Positions 6,543 through 13,428 of a stretch of DNA of 15,662 bases are shown here, in pieces. Within the stretch, counting starts at the first letter, position 1. Each line of letters begins with the position of its first letter. The notes under the pieces were generated by a model. The model saw nothing but the letters and a program-made list of their open reading frames with translations, made no database searches and was not told where the DNA came from. This DNA comes from JAWWPG01 sp037719575 (lineage in GTDB: Bacteria > Actinomycetota > Actinomycetes > Propionibacteriales > Nocardioidaceae), in contig JBBJMF010000069.1 in NCBI GenBank assembly GCA_037719575.1, positions 1-15,662 on the forward strand, read 5' to 3'. Made by a program: the position numbers and the translations under genes.

Positions 6543-7886
6543 TCAGAGCCACTCGCCGAAGGCGAATGGCTCACGCGTGAAGCGGTACGTAGCCCAGTTG
6601 AGGCGGGCCACGGCGCCGGAATCGTCGCGGGTCACCCGGAGCAACTCGCCGGTCTCGCGGCCAGACTCCGTGCGGTAGAGGTCGTCGTGGATCCTGGCGA
6701 ACACCGACGGTGGCTGGTGTGCCGGGGCGCCGTCCGCACGGGCCTCGAGGCGACCCTGTCGGACGCTGAAGGTGAACGGCCGGCCTTCGGAGTACCACCG
6801 CCCAAGGATCCCGTCGAGCTCCGCGGGCAGCTCCGTGCCCGGCCGCCAGACCTCCGGCTCCACCGGCTCGTTGTCGATGACGTAGGCGCCGAGCTCGATA
6901 GCGAGGGCCGAGGGGTCGGGCGCCGACGTCGAGTTCATCAGCGAGAGGCCGACGGTCTTGCTCTGTCGGTGAACCTGCACCGCGCTGACGTGGCCAGGCA
7001 TCCCGCCGTCATGGCCGACCCACACCCTGTCCTTCGCGCGCCGCAGCATCAGGCCGAGCCCCCAGGCCTGCTGCCAGCCCTCCAGGTCGGCCACGATCTG
7101 TGGCTGGCACATCTCGTCGAGGGTGTCTCCATTCAGCACATCGTCCGTCGGGTCGGCCAGGAAGGATCCCCACGTCGCCATGTCTCGCACCGTGCTGGCC
7201 AGTGCGCCGGCCGCAGCCGTCGCCTTGACGTCCACAACAGGCTCGATGACCGGTATGTCGCTGAAAGGCGGGACGAAGTAGCCCGTCGCCGTGTGGTCCG
7301 CCAAGCCCACCGTCGTACGCCGCATCTCGAGCGGGTCGAGGATCCTCGCCTGCAGGGACTCCGACCACTCCCGACCGTCGATCCGCGCGACGATCTCGCC
7401 CAGGACGGAGAAGGCCAGGTTGGAGTAGTGCCACTTGTAGTGCGGCTTGAGGATCCGCTCGGCCCCGTTCCAACTCTCGATGAGCTCCGTGCGGTCGGGC
7501 CACACCAGGGCGTCCCACACGTCTCCAACCGGCTCCCGCTGCATCCCGGTGACATGGCCGAGGATCTGGCGGATCGTGACTCCCGCGTGCTTGCTCTCCG
7601 GGACGAACTTCTCGACCGTGTCGTCCAGGCTGAGCTTCCCCTCGTCGCGCAGGCTCATCACGAGCACTGCGGTGAACGTCTTGGTGTTCGAGGCGATCAG
7701 GAACTGGGTGTCGTCGTTCGGCGCCTGGTCCGGCCTTGCGATGTCTGCGGCACCGACGCCATCGGACCACAACGGGTCGCCGTCGCGGGCAACCCCCGCG
7801 GCGATGCCGGGCACACGATGCTTGCTTTGTCGCTCGGCGATGAGCAGGTGAAGATGACGCGCCGATGCCTCGGAGATCTTGGTCAT
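6543..7886 (-). CDS. Serine hydrolase, beta-lactamase/penicillin-binding-protein-like
   Basis: This 447-residue enzyme has the class C beta-lactamase/DD-peptidase fold (COG1680 type). The nucleophile motif SxxK is S66-N-T-K69. The YxN-type motif is Y154-S-N156. The third motif, normally KTG or HxG, is H292-D-G294. AAGALASTVRDMATW at about 225-239 is typical of the esterase-like branch. After about residue 345 there is an extra C-terminal domain, seen in several members of this group. No signal peptide is visible (MTKISEASARHLHLL), so a cytoplasmic esterase or peptidase is more likely than a secreted beta-lactamase. It lies 9 bases behind the MFS transporter gene in the same direction, implying co-transcription. 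The substrate is unknown. Confidence 0.9.
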   Translation of the reverse strand: MTKISEASARHLHLLIAERQSKHRVPGIAAGVARDGDPLWSDGVGAADIARPDQAPNDDTQFLIASNTKTFTAVLVMSLRDEGKLSLDDTVEKFVPESKHAGVTIRQILGHVTGMQREPVGDVWDALVWPDRTELIESWNGAERILKPHYKWHYSNLAFSVLGEIVARIDGREWSESLQARILDPLEMRRTTVGLADHTATGYFVPPFSDIPVIEPVVDVKATAAAGALASTVRDMATWGSFLADPTDDVLNGDTLDEMCQPQIVADLEGWQQAWGLGLMLRRAKDRVWVGHDGGMPGHVSAVQVHRQSKTVGLSLMNSTSAPDPSALAIELGAYVIDNEPVEPEVWRPGTELPAELDGILGRWYSEGRPFTFSVRQGRLEARADGAPAHQPPSVFARIHDDLYRTESGRETGELLRVTRDDSGAVARLNWATYRFTREPFAFGEWL

Positions 7887-7895
7887 GGCGCGACC

Positions 7896-9074
7896 CTACT
7901 CGCGACGGTTCGGTGCTTCCGGATACCGCCGGACAGCCTCCGCCTGGCGAAGAGCGAGCGCGTGACCAGCGGCCACGGCCGCGCAGCCTCCGGCGCACAC
8001 CCACCACAGCATCCGGTATCCGCCATGGTCGAGGAGCAGCGTCGCCGGCACCGGCCCGACCGTGGCGGCCACGCCCCAGCTGAGCCCGAAGACAGCGAGG
8101 TAACGCCCTCGCTGCGTGGCTGGCGCAAGGGTGCTGACCAGCGCCAGGACGTGGCCGCCGACGAAGACCTCTCCGACGCCGCCTACTGCGGTGGCGACCA
8201 GGAACCCGGTAAGGGTGCCTGCCTCGCCATACCCGGCAAGTCCGATGGCGAGCAGGAGATAGCCAGTGACGATGGGAACCGAGTGCACACGGATTGGTGC
8301 GTCGGTGAAGGGGTTTCGGCGTCGGCGCACGCGCAGGACCGGCTGGGCTGCGATCACCATCAGCGACGAGGCGACCAGGACGACGCCGTACCCGGACACC
8401 GCCACGCCGCGGTGCTGGAGGGTAAGCGGGAGCGAGAGGCTGACCTGGAGGTAGCAGACGGCGAACACCACGTTCGAGGCGAGCAGGAACATGAGCAGTG
8501 GGTTGCGCCAGGGTCCGGGTCCGTGTCGTGTCTCAGCGCGCCGTCGTACCGCGCCGACGTCTCGCGGCAGCAGCCGCAGGACCATCGCGCCGGCCAGGAG
8601 ACAGGTTGCCGCGTCCACGACGAAAAGCAGGCGAAGGCTGAGCGGAGCAAGGACAACCGCGATCGCCCCGGCGCCCAACGCGGCGACCGAGAGCGAGGCG
8701 CCGAGCAGGCCGAAGGCGGCCGCCCGCCCCAGCGGCTCGACCGAGTCGGCGATCCACGCCTGGCAGGGCGACTCGTAGATCTCGAAGGCCAGACCCAGTG
8801 CGATGACCGAGATGGTGGCCGCCAGCAGGGAGAGCGACGAAGCGATCGCCAGCTGCGACAGCCCGCAGGCGCTGAGGCCGGTCACCATCGTCGTACGACG
8901 ACCCCACGCATCTGCGAGCCAGCCACCGACGAGCCGCGAGACCATGCTGGCAACGCCGAAAGCGGCGAGCACGAGCCCGACGGTCGGCAGCGATGCGTGC
9001 ATCTCCCGGGTCAGCTCGAGGGAGAGGAACGGCAGCGAGAAAGCGCCGAGGCGATTGACCGTCCGCGCTGCCAC
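7896..9074 (-). CDS. MFS transporter (drug-efflux-like)
   Basis: This protein of at least 392 residues has about 12 hydrophobic segments, as in the major facilitator superfamily. Motif A between helices 2 and 3 is clear: GGWLADAWGRR at residues 50-60. A related segment in the second half falls near VGGVGEVFVGG. Members of this type usually export drugs or metabolites with proton antiport. The listed start is the GTG at 9072-9074, but it cuts into helix 1 and has no SD. The frame continues upstream as ISTPSRRLPRDVSVLV, and a perfect GGAGGAG lies 7 bases before the ATC codon at 9117-9119. The true start may therefore be that ATC, giving about 407 residues. The gene precedes the serine hydrolase and is divergent from a CGNR regulator. 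Confidence 0.88.
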   Translation of the reverse strand: MAARTVNRLGAFSLPFLSLELTREMHASLPTVGLVLAAFGVASMVSRLVGGWLADAWGRRTTMVTGLSACGLSQLAIASSLSLLAATISVIALGLAFEIYESPCQAWIADSVEPLGRAAAFGLLGASLSVAALGAGAIAVVLAPLSLRLLFVVDAATCLLAGAMVLRLLPRDVGAVRRRAETRHGPGPWRNPLLMFLLASNVVFAVCYLQVSLSLPLTLQHRGVAVSGYGVVLVASSLMVIAAQPVLRVRRRRNPFTDAPIRVHSVPIVTGYLLLAIGLAGYGEAGTLTGFLVATAVGGVGEVFVGGHVLALVSTLAPATQRGRYLAVFGLSWGVAATVGPVPATLLLDHGGYRMLWWVCAGGCAAVAAGHALALRQAEAVRRYPEAPNRRE

Positions 9075-9141
9075 GAGGACGCTGACGTCGCGCGGGAGCC
9101 GTCTCGAGGGGGTGCTGATGACACGACTCCTCCGCGGCGTT

Positions 9142-9204
9142 CGTCACTGACGTAGCATATGTGGTCAGGTACGAGACTACGAGACAGAAGGTAACTGGTC
9201 AAGT
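9142..9204. promoter_or_regulatory. Divergent control region between the MFS gene and the CGNR gene
   Basis: This short region holds several small symmetries: a palindrome CGTCA-C-TGACG at 9142-9152; TGGTCAGGT at 9162-9170 repeated as TGGTCAAGT at 9196-9204, 34 bp apart; and a tandem ACGAGACT/ACGAGACA at 9171-9186. TAGCAT (plus, 9153-9158) and TATGCT (minus, overlapping) are possible -10 boxes for the two directions. The neighbouring CGNR protein may act here, but which repeat is an operator is not known. Confidence 0.35.
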
Positions 9205-9781
9205 GCATTTCGACAGTCATTTGTTGGCCTTGCTGGATGCCGCCGTGGGCCTGGTCAACGGTCTGACTCCGGGGGAGGCGCACGGTCGGTCGTTCGAGAC
9301 GCCGAGCGCACCGGCGAGGTCAACGCTCATCGCCGACGTGCTCACGCCCCGGAGCGGCGGGCGTCCTCGACTCGGGCACGCCGACGTGGCGGTCCTGATG
9401 GGGGTGGCCCGTCGACTCAGGCGAACGTTCGAAGGTGTTGCCGCCGGTGATCTCGCGGCCTCCGCGGGGGAGGTCAACGACCTGCTGAAGGACTTCGGCG
9501 CCCGACCGCAGCTCGACTACGACCGGAGCGAAGGGTGGAACGTCCACTTCCACGGGACCGACGACTCGGTCGTGACCGGCTGGACCGCCGGATGTGCGAC
9601 CGCGATGGCCCTCGCCATCGGCAGCGACCTGGCCGGTCGGCTCGGGGTGTGCGCCGCTCGGCGGTGCGACCGGGTCTACGTTGACACCTCGCGAAATGGC
9701 GCACGCCGCTTCTGCTCACTCAGCTGTCAGAACCGAACCAAGGCAGCCACCTTCCGGACTCGGAGCCGCAGCCCCGGATAG
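9203..9781 (+). CDS. CGNR zinc-finger transcriptional regulator (ABATE-domain protein)
   Basis: This 192-residue protein has an N-terminal ABATE-type domain (HFDSHLLALLDAAVGLVNGLTPG at the start, a common beginning for the family) and a C-terminal CGNR zinc finger. The four zinc ligands are C150, C155, C171 and C175, in VCAARRCDRVYVDTSRNG and FCSLSCQNR; the eponymous CGNR is CQNR here. These proteins are presumed transcription factors that sense small ligands. I chose the GTG at 9203 because it gives the family N-terminus; an in-frame GTG at 9161 would add 14 residues of poor similarity. The GAAGG at 9187-9191 is a rather distant SD. It is divergent from the MFS/serine hydrolase operon and probably regulates it. 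Confidence 0.87.
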   Translation: MHFDSHLLALLDAAVGLVNGLTPGEAHGRSFETPSAPARSTLIADVLTPRSGGRPRLGHADVAVLMGVARRLRRTFEGVAAGDLAASAGEVNDLLKDFGARPQLDYDRSEGWNVHFHGTDDSVVTGWTAGCATAMALAIGSDLAGRLGVCAARRCDRVYVDTSRNGARRFCSLSCQNRTKAATFRTRSRSPG

Positions 9782-9817
9782 CCCGACGTCATCGGTCGTC
9801 AGTCGTGGGGGCCTGCC

Positions 9818-10141
9818 TCAGCTGCCTTGCGGGGACTCGTCCGCCGTGGTGTCGCGATCGTGCTGGTGGCGGTGTTCGCCGTCGTGCTTGTGGTCGTGGT
9901 CGTGGGTCTGGTCACCGTCATGCTCGTGCTGATGCCGGTGCTCACCCTCCTGGCCAGCCTCGCGCGCCTCGCGGGCCTCCTGGTGGCGCTCCTGACGGGC
10001 CTCGAGGTTCTTCTCGTGACGGCGCTCGTGCTTGTGCTCGTGGTCGGGCTCCTGCTGGCGGTCGCGACCCGGCTCGTCGTCCTGCTGCCGGTCGTGCCGG
10101 CCTTCCTTGTTGCCTTCGTCTCGAGTGTCCTGCGGCTCCAT
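9818..10141 (-). CDS. Small His-rich, highly charged protein (possible metal-binding)
   Basis: This 107-residue protein is not recognised as a named family. It contains 17 His and very many Asp, Glu, Arg and Gln, no Cys, and no signal peptide or membrane segment. His alternates with charged residues in runs such as DHEHKHERRH (about 33-42) and THDHDHKHD (about 79-87), resembling metal-binding His-rich tails of nickel or zinc proteins. The central part (EARQERHQEAREAREAGQE) looks helical. A perfect AAGGAG (10154-10149) lies 7 bases before the ATG at 10139-10141, and third codon positions are mostly G or C, which supports real coding. The opposite strand also has a 142-codon open frame that would be almost wholly hydrophobic. 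That frame is the complement image of the His/Asp/Glu codons and is less credible. A low-complexity artefact remains possible. Confidence 0.62.
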   Translation of the reverse strand: MEPQDTRDEGNKEGRHDRQQDDEPGRDRQQEPDHEHKHERRHEKNLEARQERHQEAREAREAGQEGEHRHQHEHDGDQTHDHDHKHDGEHRHQHDRDTTADESPQGS

Positions 10142-10205
10142 GATGACGCTCCTTGTCCTTGTCCTGCTGGGCTACGGACGTGCTTCGACACGATCATCTC
10201 GCAGG

Positions 10206-10229
10206 TCCGCCGATGCTGCTCGCGGCGGA
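10206..10229 (-). terminator. Possible hairpin terminator after the hydroquinone-reductase gene
   Basis: A perfect 7-bp stem (TCCGCCG at 10206-10212 and CGGCGGA at 10223-10229) with a 10-base loop lies 22 bases after the stop codon of the minus-strand gene. No T-run follows on the transcript strand, so termination is uncertain. Some actinobacterial terminators lack the T-run. Confidence 0.3.
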
Positions 10230-10251
10230 TCGCGTCGAAGATGCGGTCCGG

Positions 10252-11292
10252 CTAGGGATGCGGAGTGTGGTCAGCGGGCACGGTCTCCGCGTCCGGCGGT
10301 GGCCCAGGGGGCGTCCCGTCGCCGAAGGGCCGCCCTCCGAGGTCCTGTCGGCCGGGTGGCTCCAGCCATCCGGAGAGGTCCGGCCCCTTGGGCACGATCT
10401 GGGTGGGGTTGAGGTCGGTGTGGACGACGTAGTAGTGCCGCTTGATGTGCACGAAGTCGGTGGTGTCCCCGAAGCCCGGCGTCTGGAACAGGTCGCGTGC
10501 ATAGGCCCAGAGCACCGGCAGCTCCGCCAGCTTCTGTCGGTTGCACTTGAAGTGGCCGTGGTAGACGGCGTCGAAGCGGGCCAGCGTCGTGAACAGCCGC
10601 ACGTCGGCCTCGGTGATCGCGTCGCCCACCAGGTAGCGGCGCGTCGACAGCCGGTCGCTCAGCCAGTCGAGGCGGGCGAACAGCCGGTCGTATGCCTTCT
10701 CGTAGGACTCCTGCGAGCCGGCGAAGCCGCAGCGGTAGACGCCGTTGTTGACGTCGGTGAAGACGAGCTCGGCGACCTCGTCGATCTCGTCCCGCAGGCG
10801 CTCGGGGTAGAGGTCCGGCGCACCGTCGCGGTGGTAGGGCTGCCACTGCGTCGACAGGTCGAGCGTGATCTGCGGGTAGTCGTTGGTGACGACCTGGCCC
10901 GTCGGCACGTCGACGATGCAAGGCACGGTGATTCCTCGCTCGTAGCCGGGGAAGCGCTTGAAGTAGGCGTCCTGGATTCTCGGGATCTGCAGGACTGGAT
11001 CGACGCCACCTGAGTCGAGGTCGAACGTCCAGCTCCGCTTGTCGTGGGTCGGCCCACAGACTCCCATCGACAGGACGTCCTCGAGGCCGAGCAGGCGCCG
11101 TACGATGATCGCCCGGTTGGCCCAGGGACAGGCGCGGGCGACGACGAGCCGGTAGCGCCCGGCTTCGACCGGGTAGCCGTCTCGTCCGTCGCCGGTGATC
11201 CGGGTGGAGATGTAGTTCGTGTCGCGGGTGAACTCCCGGCCCGACGACACGTAGGCGCCCGTCGTGCTCTGCTCGTGGGTGTCGGTCGTCAT
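10252..11292 (-). CDS. Glutathionyl-hydroquinone reductase-like protein (Xi-class GST, ECM4/YqjG family)
   Basis: This 346-residue cytoplasmic thiol-transferase homolog would reduce S-thiolated hydroquinones. The thioredoxin-like N-terminal domain carries the family active-site motif C55-P-W-A58 within VARACPWANR. The C-terminal GST helical domain includes RYLVGDAITEADVRLFTTLARFD (about 230-252) and ends in a Pro/Gly-rich tail (GDGTPPGPPPDAE). The second-motif region reads VTNDYPQIT where the glutathione-using enzymes have an N-E-S type sequence. Most actinobacteria make mycothiol and not glutathione, so the in vivo thiol is probably mycothiol; that is inference. The ATG at 11290-11292 has a GAGAGG SD-like sequence. 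A strong inverted repeat lies just upstream of its likely -10 box. Confidence 0.92.
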   Translation of the reverse strand: MTTDTHEQSTTGAYVSSGREFTRDTNYISTRITGDGRDGYPVEAGRYRLVVARACPWANRAIIVRRLLGLEDVLSMGVCGPTHDKRSWTFDLDSGGVDPVLQIPRIQDAYFKRFPGYERGITVPCIVDVPTGQVVTNDYPQITLDLSTQWQPYHRDGAPDLYPERLRDEIDEVAELVFTDVNNGVYRCGFAGSQESYEKAYDRLFARLDWLSDRLSTRRYLVGDAITEADVRLFTTLARFDAVYHGHFKCNRQKLAELPVLWAYARDLFQTPGFGDTTDFVHIKRHYYVVHTDLNPTQIVPKGPDLSGWLEPPGRQDLGGRPFGDGTPPGPPPDAETVPADHTPHP

Positions 11293-11323
11293 GATCCGCC
11301 TCTCGTCTGTCGTGTGCTGTTCC

Positions 11324-11358
11324 AGGTTACGAGGGCCGTCGCGTGCGACGAGCCCTCG
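11324..11358 (-). promoter_or_regulatory. Inverted repeat next to a -10 box, upstream of the hydroquinone-reductase gene
   Basis: CGAGGGC (11330-11336) and GCCCTCG (11352-11358) form a perfect 7-bp stem. An inner GTCG/CGAC pair (11338-11341 and 11346-11349) extends it. On the minus strand the repeat directly abuts TAACCT (11329-11324), a TANNNT box about 31 bases before the ATG. It also lies 22 bases after the stop of the SnoaL-like gene and beside a second hairpin (GCCGC/GCGGC, 11359-11372). It may therefore be a terminator for that gene, an operator for the next one, or both. Confidence 0.45.
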
Positions 11359-11380
11359 GCCGCGATTGCGGCTCGGCTCG

Positions 11381-11794
11381 TCAACCTGGTGGGCGGCGTC
11401 GCAGCTGACTGACGAGGTACAGGTTGTCCGCGGCCACCCAGACCTCGGCGATCTTGCCCGCCTCGACCCGATAGAAGGCGAACTCCTGTGCGCTCACCGT
11501 CCGTCCGGTCGCCGGCACGTCGAGGAAGCTGTCCTGGTGGGTGCCGGTGTCGATGAAGTGGGCTGCGACCCAGGGGCCGTCGATGAGGAGGTGCTGCAGG
11601 CTCCAGGTGTAGTCCGGGAAGGCCGTGACGACCGCCTCGAGGCCGGCGATGTAGTCCTGACTGCCTTGCGTTTCGCCATTGACCCGCACGTCCTCGGCGA
11701 TGAAGGACTGGAGCTCGTCGAAGCGGTGCTCGTTGCAGTGCCGGAGGTAGTCACGATAGAAGGACTCGAGATCGGTCGGGCTGTCGGCGTCCAT
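11381..11794 (-). CDS. SnoaL-like ester cyclase / NTF2-fold protein
   Basis: This 137-residue protein has the alpha+beta barrel of the SnoaL/NTF2 superfamily (ester-cyclase-like group). Recognisable segments are FYRDYLRHCNEHRFDELQSFI (12-32) at the start, EAVVTAFPDYTWSLQHLLIDG (53-73) in the middle, and EFAFYRVEAGKIAEVWVAAD near the end, where the family often has the pattern FRxxxGKIxExW. Members range from polyketide cyclases to proteins of unknown role, and no biosynthetic cluster is present here, so the function is open. The ATG at 11792-11794 has no clear SD. It lies 60 bases behind the HNH gene on the same strand and 88 bases before the hydroquinone-reductase gene. Confidence 0.85.
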   Translation of the reverse strand: MDADSPTDLESFYRDYLRHCNEHRFDELQSFIAEDVRVNGETQGSQDYIAGLEAVVTAFPDYTWSLQHLLIDGPWVAAHFIDTGTHQDSFLDVPATGRTVSAQEFAFYRVEAGKIAEVWVAADNLYLVSQLRRRPPG

Positions 11795-11854
11795 GCCGCA
11801 CCGTCTCAGGTCGACGGGCGCAGGTCGGACCCGGGCCAGGACCGAGCGAGACGC

Positions 11855-13243
11855 TCAGCGGCGGACCCGGCTCTTGAGACGTTCGTGGCGGCGAGGTTGT
11901 CTCCCCGGGTCGAGTCGTCGGGGTGGGATGACCTCGGGGACTCCGTCGGGAGCCATCTGGATCTGCCAGCCCGCGCCGGAGTGGACCAGGTGGTGGTGGA
12001 ACGGGCAGAGCAGGCAGCCATTGGCCAGGTCGGTGGGGCCGCCGTCTGCCCACGCAACGATGTGATGGGCTTCGCACCAGGCAGGCGGTCGTTCACAACC
12101 CGGCCATACGCACCCAAGGTCTCGGACGGCCAGTGCGAGGCGCTGGTACCGGTCGAAGAGCCGCCTGGCGAGGCCGAGGTCGAGGATGGTGGAGTCCGCA
12201 CCCAGGACGACGGGGACCAGCCACGAGTTGCACGCGAGCCGTCGGCACTGTCCGGGCGACATCGGTGTGCCGGTGTCCAGCATGGCCTCGCCGAGCCCCG
12301 ACTTGAGCTGGTCGAGGGTCATGGTGACCATCACGGTTGCTGGGTTCACGCCGTGCTGCGGAAGCTCCTTAGTGGGGAGGTGTTCGATCAGCTCGAAGAA
12401 CGCCCGACCGAGCCGCTGCGGGTACGACGGACCCTCGCCATCGCCGTCGCCGTCTCCCGCGATGACCTTGGTGGTGTCGGAGGGGCTAGGTGCGACGACG
12501 CGTTCGTGTCGCGGTGAGGCGTAGGAGTCGAGGGTCTTCTTCCACATGTCGGCCTGGGCGTCGGGCAGCCGGCCGTTGAACCCGGTCCAGCCGTCCCCGG
12601 ACCGGCGGAACCTCAGCTCACACTGTCGCAGGGCGCGCTCCTCTTCCGACTCCAGCTGGGACGCCAAGGCGGCGTCGGCGCCGTCGGGGTCGACAACCTC
12701 CACAGCGTGCCGGCAGACCTGCTGCAGCTGAACGTAGGACAGCGTCCGCGCATGCCCGAACAGCTCCATCTGGAGCCGGTTGACGACGGGTTGCGAGACG
12801 TCGAGGCTGAGCCGGTCGACGGTCTTGGCGAACAGCACCGCCTGTTCGGCGTTGACCTGCCCGGCTGCCCATGCGACCCGGGTGGGTTCCGACCGCGCCT
12901 GCCCATCGTCGCTGTGGGGTCGGGTCTCGGCCACGAGGCGGGCCGCGTCCTGGATCGACAGGCCACGGGTGGCCATCAGCCATGCCCGGGTCGACGACGC
13001 CCCGGCCAGCCGCGGGATCTCCCGCCCGACCACCGATGCCAGCAGCCGCGCGGTCAGCTCCTCCACCCGAGCCCGCGCCACTAACGCCTGGGACAGCCGT
13101 TCCTGGACGGCGTTCTCCGACAACGACCACACCGGGACATCGACCAGGCCCGACAACGCCGCGCCCACCGACGACAGACACTCGTCGAACGGGTCGGGCA
13201 CAGCGACCGGACCCGTCCGGGAGGTGTCATCCGTCGTCGTCAT
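11855..13243 (-). CDS. DUF222 / HNH endonuclease domain protein (13E12 family)
   Basis: This 462-residue protein has an N-terminal DUF222 domain (about residues 20-350) and a C-terminal HNH nuclease motif. The HNH segment spans 378-421: C378 and C383, the HH pair 393-394, N408, C410 and C413, and the terminal HHH at 416-418. This pattern binds a metal and cuts nucleic acid. The family is very numerous in actinobacterial genomes and is often present in many copies; its biological role is not settled. Between the domains an acidic Gly-Asp run (AGDGDGDGEG) is encoded by a hexamer repeat. The ATG at 13241-13243 follows a strong leaderless-type promoter and has no SD. The C-terminus is short and basic (RRHERLKSRVRR). 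Confidence 0.93.
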   Translation of the reverse strand: MTTTDDTSRTGPVAVPDPFDECLSSVGAALSGLVDVPVWSLSENAVQERLSQALVARARVEELTARLLASVVGREIPRLAGASSTRAWLMATRGLSIQDAARLVAETRPHSDDGQARSEPTRVAWAAGQVNAEQAVLFAKTVDRLSLDVSQPVVNRLQMELFGHARTLSYVQLQQVCRHAVEVVDPDGADAALASQLESEEERALRQCELRFRRSGDGWTGFNGRLPDAQADMWKKTLDSYASPRHERVVAPSPSDTTKVIAGDGDGDGEGPSYPQRLGRAFFELIEHLPTKELPQHGVNPATVMVTMTLDQLKSGLGEAMLDTGTPMSPGQCRRLACNSWLVPVVLGADSTILDLGLARRLFDRYQRLALAVRDLGCVWPGCERPPAWCEAHHIVAWADGGPTDLANGCLLCPFHHHLVHSGAGWQIQMAPDGVPEVIPPRRLDPGRQPRRHERLKSRVRR

Positions 13244-13249
13244 ACCCCA

Positions 13250-13279
13250 ACACTACGGCCGGCCCCTGACAGTTTTCAA
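13250..13279 (-). promoter_or_regulatory. Promoter of the DUF222/HNH gene, leaderless type
   Basis: On the minus strand TTGAAA (13279-13274) is separated by 18 bases from TAGTGT (13255-13250). The ATG begins 6 bases after the -10 box. TTGAAA matches the -35 consensus at five of six positions. With this geometry transcription would begin at or beside the start codon. It is the best-formed of the leaderless-type promoters in the window. Confidence 0.6.
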
Positions 13280-13296
13280 ACTAATGTTCGAGCCTG

Positions 13297-13325
13297 TTGA
13301 TAACCCTGACACCGTTGCAGATAAG
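13297..13325 (+). promoter_or_regulatory. Candidate promoter of the corA-family gene
   Basis: TTGATA (13297-13302) and GATAAG (13320-13325) are spaced by 17 bases on the plus strand, in an unusually A+T-rich stretch for this window. Transcription from here would give a leader of roughly 135 bases before the ATG at 13469. Motif evidence only. Confidence 0.4.
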
Positions 13326-13374
13326 CGTTCTGCACCCCACGCCGTGCTTGGGGCTGGACACCTCGGGCACCTGG

Positions 13375-13428
13375 GGTTCAGGGAACCGAGCAGGACCGTG
13401 ACTTCCCACAGCGGGGGGTAACCCCCGC
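13375..13428 (+). promoter_or_regulatory. Structured leader upstream of the corA-family gene
   Basis: Within the expected 5' leader, GGTTC/GAACC (13375-13379 and 13383-13387) forms a small hairpin. GCGGGGG/CCCCCGC (13411-13417 and 13422-13428) forms a 7-bp all-GC stem closed by GTAA, a GNRA-type tetraloop. The second hairpin ends 40 bases before the start codon. It does not match the layout of known magnesium riboswitches as far as I can tell, and a regulatory function is inferred from position only. Confidence 0.4.

Noticed and set aside
6687..9155. An 822-codon open frame on the plus strand opposite the serine hydrolase and MFS genes
   Set aside because: It is Arg/His/Asp/Gly-rich without domain structure. 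The minus-strand genes have complete catalytic and membrane motifs, so this is a shadow.
9161..9202. GTG at 9161 as the start of the CGNR gene
   Set aside because: The extra 14 residues do not look like the family. The GTG at 9203 gives the expected N-terminus, and 9161 lies only 2 bases after a possible -10 box.
9827..10255. A 142-codon plus-strand frame that looks like a very hydrophobic membrane protein
   Set aside because: Its hydrophobicity is explained as the complement of His/Asp/Glu codons on the minus strand, and the SD evidence favours the minus strand. It is kept only as part of a finding.
11844..11856. GAGCG/CGCTC hairpin at the end of the HNH gene as a terminator
   Set aside because: It is a 5-bp stem with a 3-base loop overlapping the stop codon and no T-run; too weak to call.
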